From Rubrivirga marina (GTDB lineage: Bacteria; Bacteroidota; Rhodothermia; Rhodothermales; Rubricoccaceae), in the NCBI RefSeq assembly GCF_002283365.1, contig NZ_MQWD01000001.1, positions 1,168,202 through 1,232,201 of the forward strand: a DNA stretch of 64,000 bases. The letters run 5' to 3'. The first letter of the stretch is position 1, and each line of letters begins with the position of its first letter. Below, one piece after another: positions 62,415-64,000 of this stretch. A program made the translations under genes and the position numbers. The notes beneath the pieces were generated by a model, which ran no database searches, had not been told where the DNA came from, and worked only from the letters and a program-made list of their open reading frames with translations.

Positions 62415-62434
62415 CGACCGGCTTCAGTCGGTCG
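62415..62434. promoter_or_regulatory. Inverted repeat between divergent B1 and B2 genes
   Basis: CGACCG (62415-62420)/CGGTCG (62429-62434) with an 8-bp spacer in the 182-bp divergent gap. Possible operator; weak. Confidence 0.25.
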
Positions 62435-62518
62435 AAACAAGGCCGTGGTCTGCGACTGGCAGAGCGTGGGGAGGCGCCGCGGTGCCGGGCGTACCATGCC
62501 GCGTCCGCCCGCTCTCCC

Positions 62519-62983
62519 GTGCTGCTGCCCCGGTTTCGAGGCGCCCTCCGCCTGTCCCCGTCCGAGCTCGCCCGCGTGGTCGAGGCGGTCGTGCTGTTCC
62601 ACGGGTTCAGGGTCGCGCTCCGCGTCGTGTCGGGCGCGCGGCTCGTGCGGTGGCTCGGCGCACGTGGGCCGCAGGACACGCCGCCCGAGGCGCTGCCGTC
62701 GGGCGTCGTCGAGGTCCGGCGGGCGCTGCGGCGGGCGAGCCGGCGGCACGCCAACACGTGTCTCGCGCAGGCGCTCGCCGGGCGCGTGATGCTCCGCCGC
62801 CGCGGCCTCCCGTCCACGCTCTCACTCGGCGCGCGGAAGGAGGGCGAGCGGCTGGCCTTCCACGCGTGGCTCCGGGCGGGCGGGCTGCTCCTCAACCCCG
62901 GCGGTGGCCCGCGCGACTACGCCGTACTCGCCACGTTCCACGACGCGCCCCGCCTCGACGACCGCGCGACCGAGGCGGGCTAG
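62519..62983 (+). CDS. Lasso-peptide B2 protease (transglutaminase-like)
   Basis: 154 residues from GTG 62519, the only start in frame that gives family length. The pattern FRGALRLSPSELARVVEAVVLFHGFRVALRVV, then Cys81 in ANTCLAQALAGRVMLRRRGLPSTLSLG, His115 in LAFHAWLRAGG and an Asp near 133, matches the B2 superfamily (PF13471). It cleaves the leader from the precursor. Divergent from the rest of the operon and overlapping the convergent MFS gene by 4 bp. Confidence 0.88.
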   Translation: MLLPRFRGALRLSPSELARVVEAVVLFHGFRVALRVVSGARLVRWLGARGPQDTPPEALPSGVVEVRRALRRASRRHANTCLAQALAGRVMLRRRGLPSTLSLGARKEGERLAFHAWLRAGGLLLNPGGGPRDYAVLATFHDAPRLDDRATEAG

Positions 62984-64000
62984 GCCGGGGCGGGCCGAGC
63001 GTCCGGCGGTTCCAGGTCTTCGAGGCTGCCGAGGCGCCGGAGGGGCGGCCAGATCGCCGCCGCCGCCGCGACCGTCACGAGCGTCAGCACGCCGCCCAGC
63101 GCGACGGTCGCCACGCTCCCGATGAGGCTTGCGACGACGCCCGACTCGAGCTCGCCGATCTCGTTGCTCGTCCCGATAAAGACGGCGTTGACGGCCGCCA
63201 CGCGCCCCCGCATCGCGTCCGGTGTGAGGAGCTGGAGGACCGTCGACCGGATGACGACCGAGACGTTGTCGGCCGCGCCGATGCAGAACAGGGCCGCCAG
63301 CGAGAGCGGGTAGCTCGTCGAGAGGCCAAACACAATCGTTGCCAGCCCGAACGCCGCGACGGCGACGAGGAGGGCGCGCCCGGCCTTCCGCATCGGCGGG
63401 AGAAGCGCAAGAGCGAGGCCCATCGTGATCGCCCCGAGCGACGGCATCGCGCGCATCCACCCGAACCCCGTCGCGCCGACGCCGAGCACGTCAGTCGCGT
63501 AGACCGGCAGCAGCGCCACGGCCCCGCCGAACAAGACGGCCACCATGTCGAGCGTGATCGTCGAGAGGATCACCGGCTGGCGGCGGACGAATCGCGCGCC
63601 CTCGATGAGGCTCGCCCATGACCGCTTCTCGGTGCTCCGTGCCTGCGGTGTCGGCACGACGAAGAGGAGGCAGCCGAACAGGACGAGGCTGGAGGCCGCG
63701 TCGAGGAGGTAGACCACGCCTGGGCTGTAGACCGCGAGGAGCACGCCGCCTGCGAGGGGGCCGAGCGTGGCCGAGAGCTGGAACGCCACGCTCCGCCACA
63801 TCGCCGCGTTCGCGAAGACGGGCGCCGGCACGAGCCCGGTCACGATGGCCTGCGCCGCCGGCCAGCCGACAGCCCGGAAGGTGCCGGTCCCGAGCAGGAA
63901 CGCGTACGTCAGAGCGATCGGGCCGTCCGTGAACGAGACCCACGCGAGTCCGACGCCGGACAGCGCGAGGCCGACCTGTGCGATCTGGATGAGCCCCTTC
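62980..64000 (-). CDS. MFS transporter (MFS_3/EntS-like), 5' end outside the window
   Basis: The frame is open to the window edge (about 339 residues seen, beginning KGLIQIAQVGLALSGVGLAW). It has at least eight membrane segments, WRSVAFQLSATLGPLAGGVLLA and LLTPDAMRGRVAAVNAVFIGTSNEIGELESG, typical of EntS-like exporters. It may export the lasso peptide because no ABC exporter is seen in the cluster, but it could also be unrelated. Confidence 0.85.
   Translation of the reverse strand, partial: KGLIQIAQVGLALSGVGLAWVSFTDGPIALTYAFLLGTGTFRAVGWPAAQAIVTGLVPAPVFANAAMWRSVAFQLSATLGPLAGGVLLAVYSPGVVYLLDAASSLVLFGCLLFVVPTPQARSTEKRSWASLIEGARFVRRQPVILSTITLDMVAVLFGGAVALLPVYATDVLGVGATGFGWMRAMPSLGAITMGLALALLPPMRKAGRALLVAVAAFGLATIVFGLSTSYPLSLAALFCIGAADNVSVVIRSTVLQLLTPDAMRGRVAAVNAVFIGTSNEIGELESGVVASLIGSVATVALGGVLTLVTVAAAAAIWPPLRRLGSLEDLEPPDARPAPA

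Noticed and set aside
1-64000. CRISPR arrays, tRNA or rRNA genes, transposases, integrases
   Set aside because: No regular direct-repeat/spacer pattern, no tRNA T-loop signature and no recombinase motifs were seen on reading both strands; a covariance-model search could still find a missed RNA.

Overview
The window is GC-rich, densely coding chromosomal DNA. It most likely comes from a Rhodothermota (Rubricoccaceae-like) member of the FCB group. Three secreted proteins end in type-IX-secretion (T9SS) type-A sorting domains. There is also a 1040-residue TonB receptor with an N-terminal carboxypeptidase-like plug extension, an HTH_34 regulator, DUF4153, CreD, a probable PID-CTERM mini-protein and an ArsP-like permease fused to FG-GAP/ASPIC repeats. 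The taxon is inferred from these families and base composition; no rRNA is present.

Layout. 1-5.8 kb: end of an amidohydrolase gene, a secreted NTF2-like reading frame without a start codon, then a minus-strand membrane/envelope group (CreD-like, uppS, DUF4153, HTH_34 regulator, small membrane protein) carrying three CTTTG-N5-CAAAG sites. 5.9-9.5 kb: secreted M20 peptidase, nitrilase-family amidohydrolase, FetAB-type ABC transporter. 9.8-12 kb: an aromatic-codon leader peptide and transcription attenuator in front of a trifunctional chorismate mutase/prephenate dehydratase/DAHP synthase. 12-29.4 kb: housekeeping and envelope genes (DUF2911 lipoprotein, flavin reductase, glycosyltransferase plus LpxH-like phosphatase, TonB receptor plus T9SS partner, MFS, HAD, rho, tsaE, NIF3-like, a decayed glycosyltransferase paralogue, zinc alcohol dehydrogenase).

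29.5-35.8 kb is a defence island: an sspB-sspC-sspD-type DNA phosphorothioation operon, followed by a sulfur-binding-domain HNH endonuclease. 36-39.7 kb is a tightly overlapping operon (glycosyltransferase, acyl-CoA dehydrogenase-like, PIG-L deacetylase, NodS-like methyltransferase) that looks like an uncharacterised small-molecule pathway. 39.7-53.5 kb: VOC enzyme, lipoprotein, dnaB with a cysteine-free uracil-DNA glycosylase upstream and a DnaA-box cluster, a PDZ-linked two-component system, several exported proteins and a CsbD-like stress protein.

53.6-64 kb is a lasso-peptide gene cluster: nucleotidyltransferase, a 54-residue precursor found only by translating the gap, lasso cyclase, a permease/FG-GAP/ASPIC fusion translationally coupled to the cyclase, sulfotransferase, HPr-kinase-like kinase, PqqD-like B1, transglutaminase-like B2 protease and an MFS transporter running off the window.

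A short palindrome with core CCCGCCTCGG/CCGAGGCGGG recurs in at least a dozen intergenic sites. A longer hairpin family bounded by GTCATCCTGAGCG also recurs. A composite of both is read through in frame inside uppS. No tRNA, rRNA, CRISPR array, transposase or integrase was recognised.
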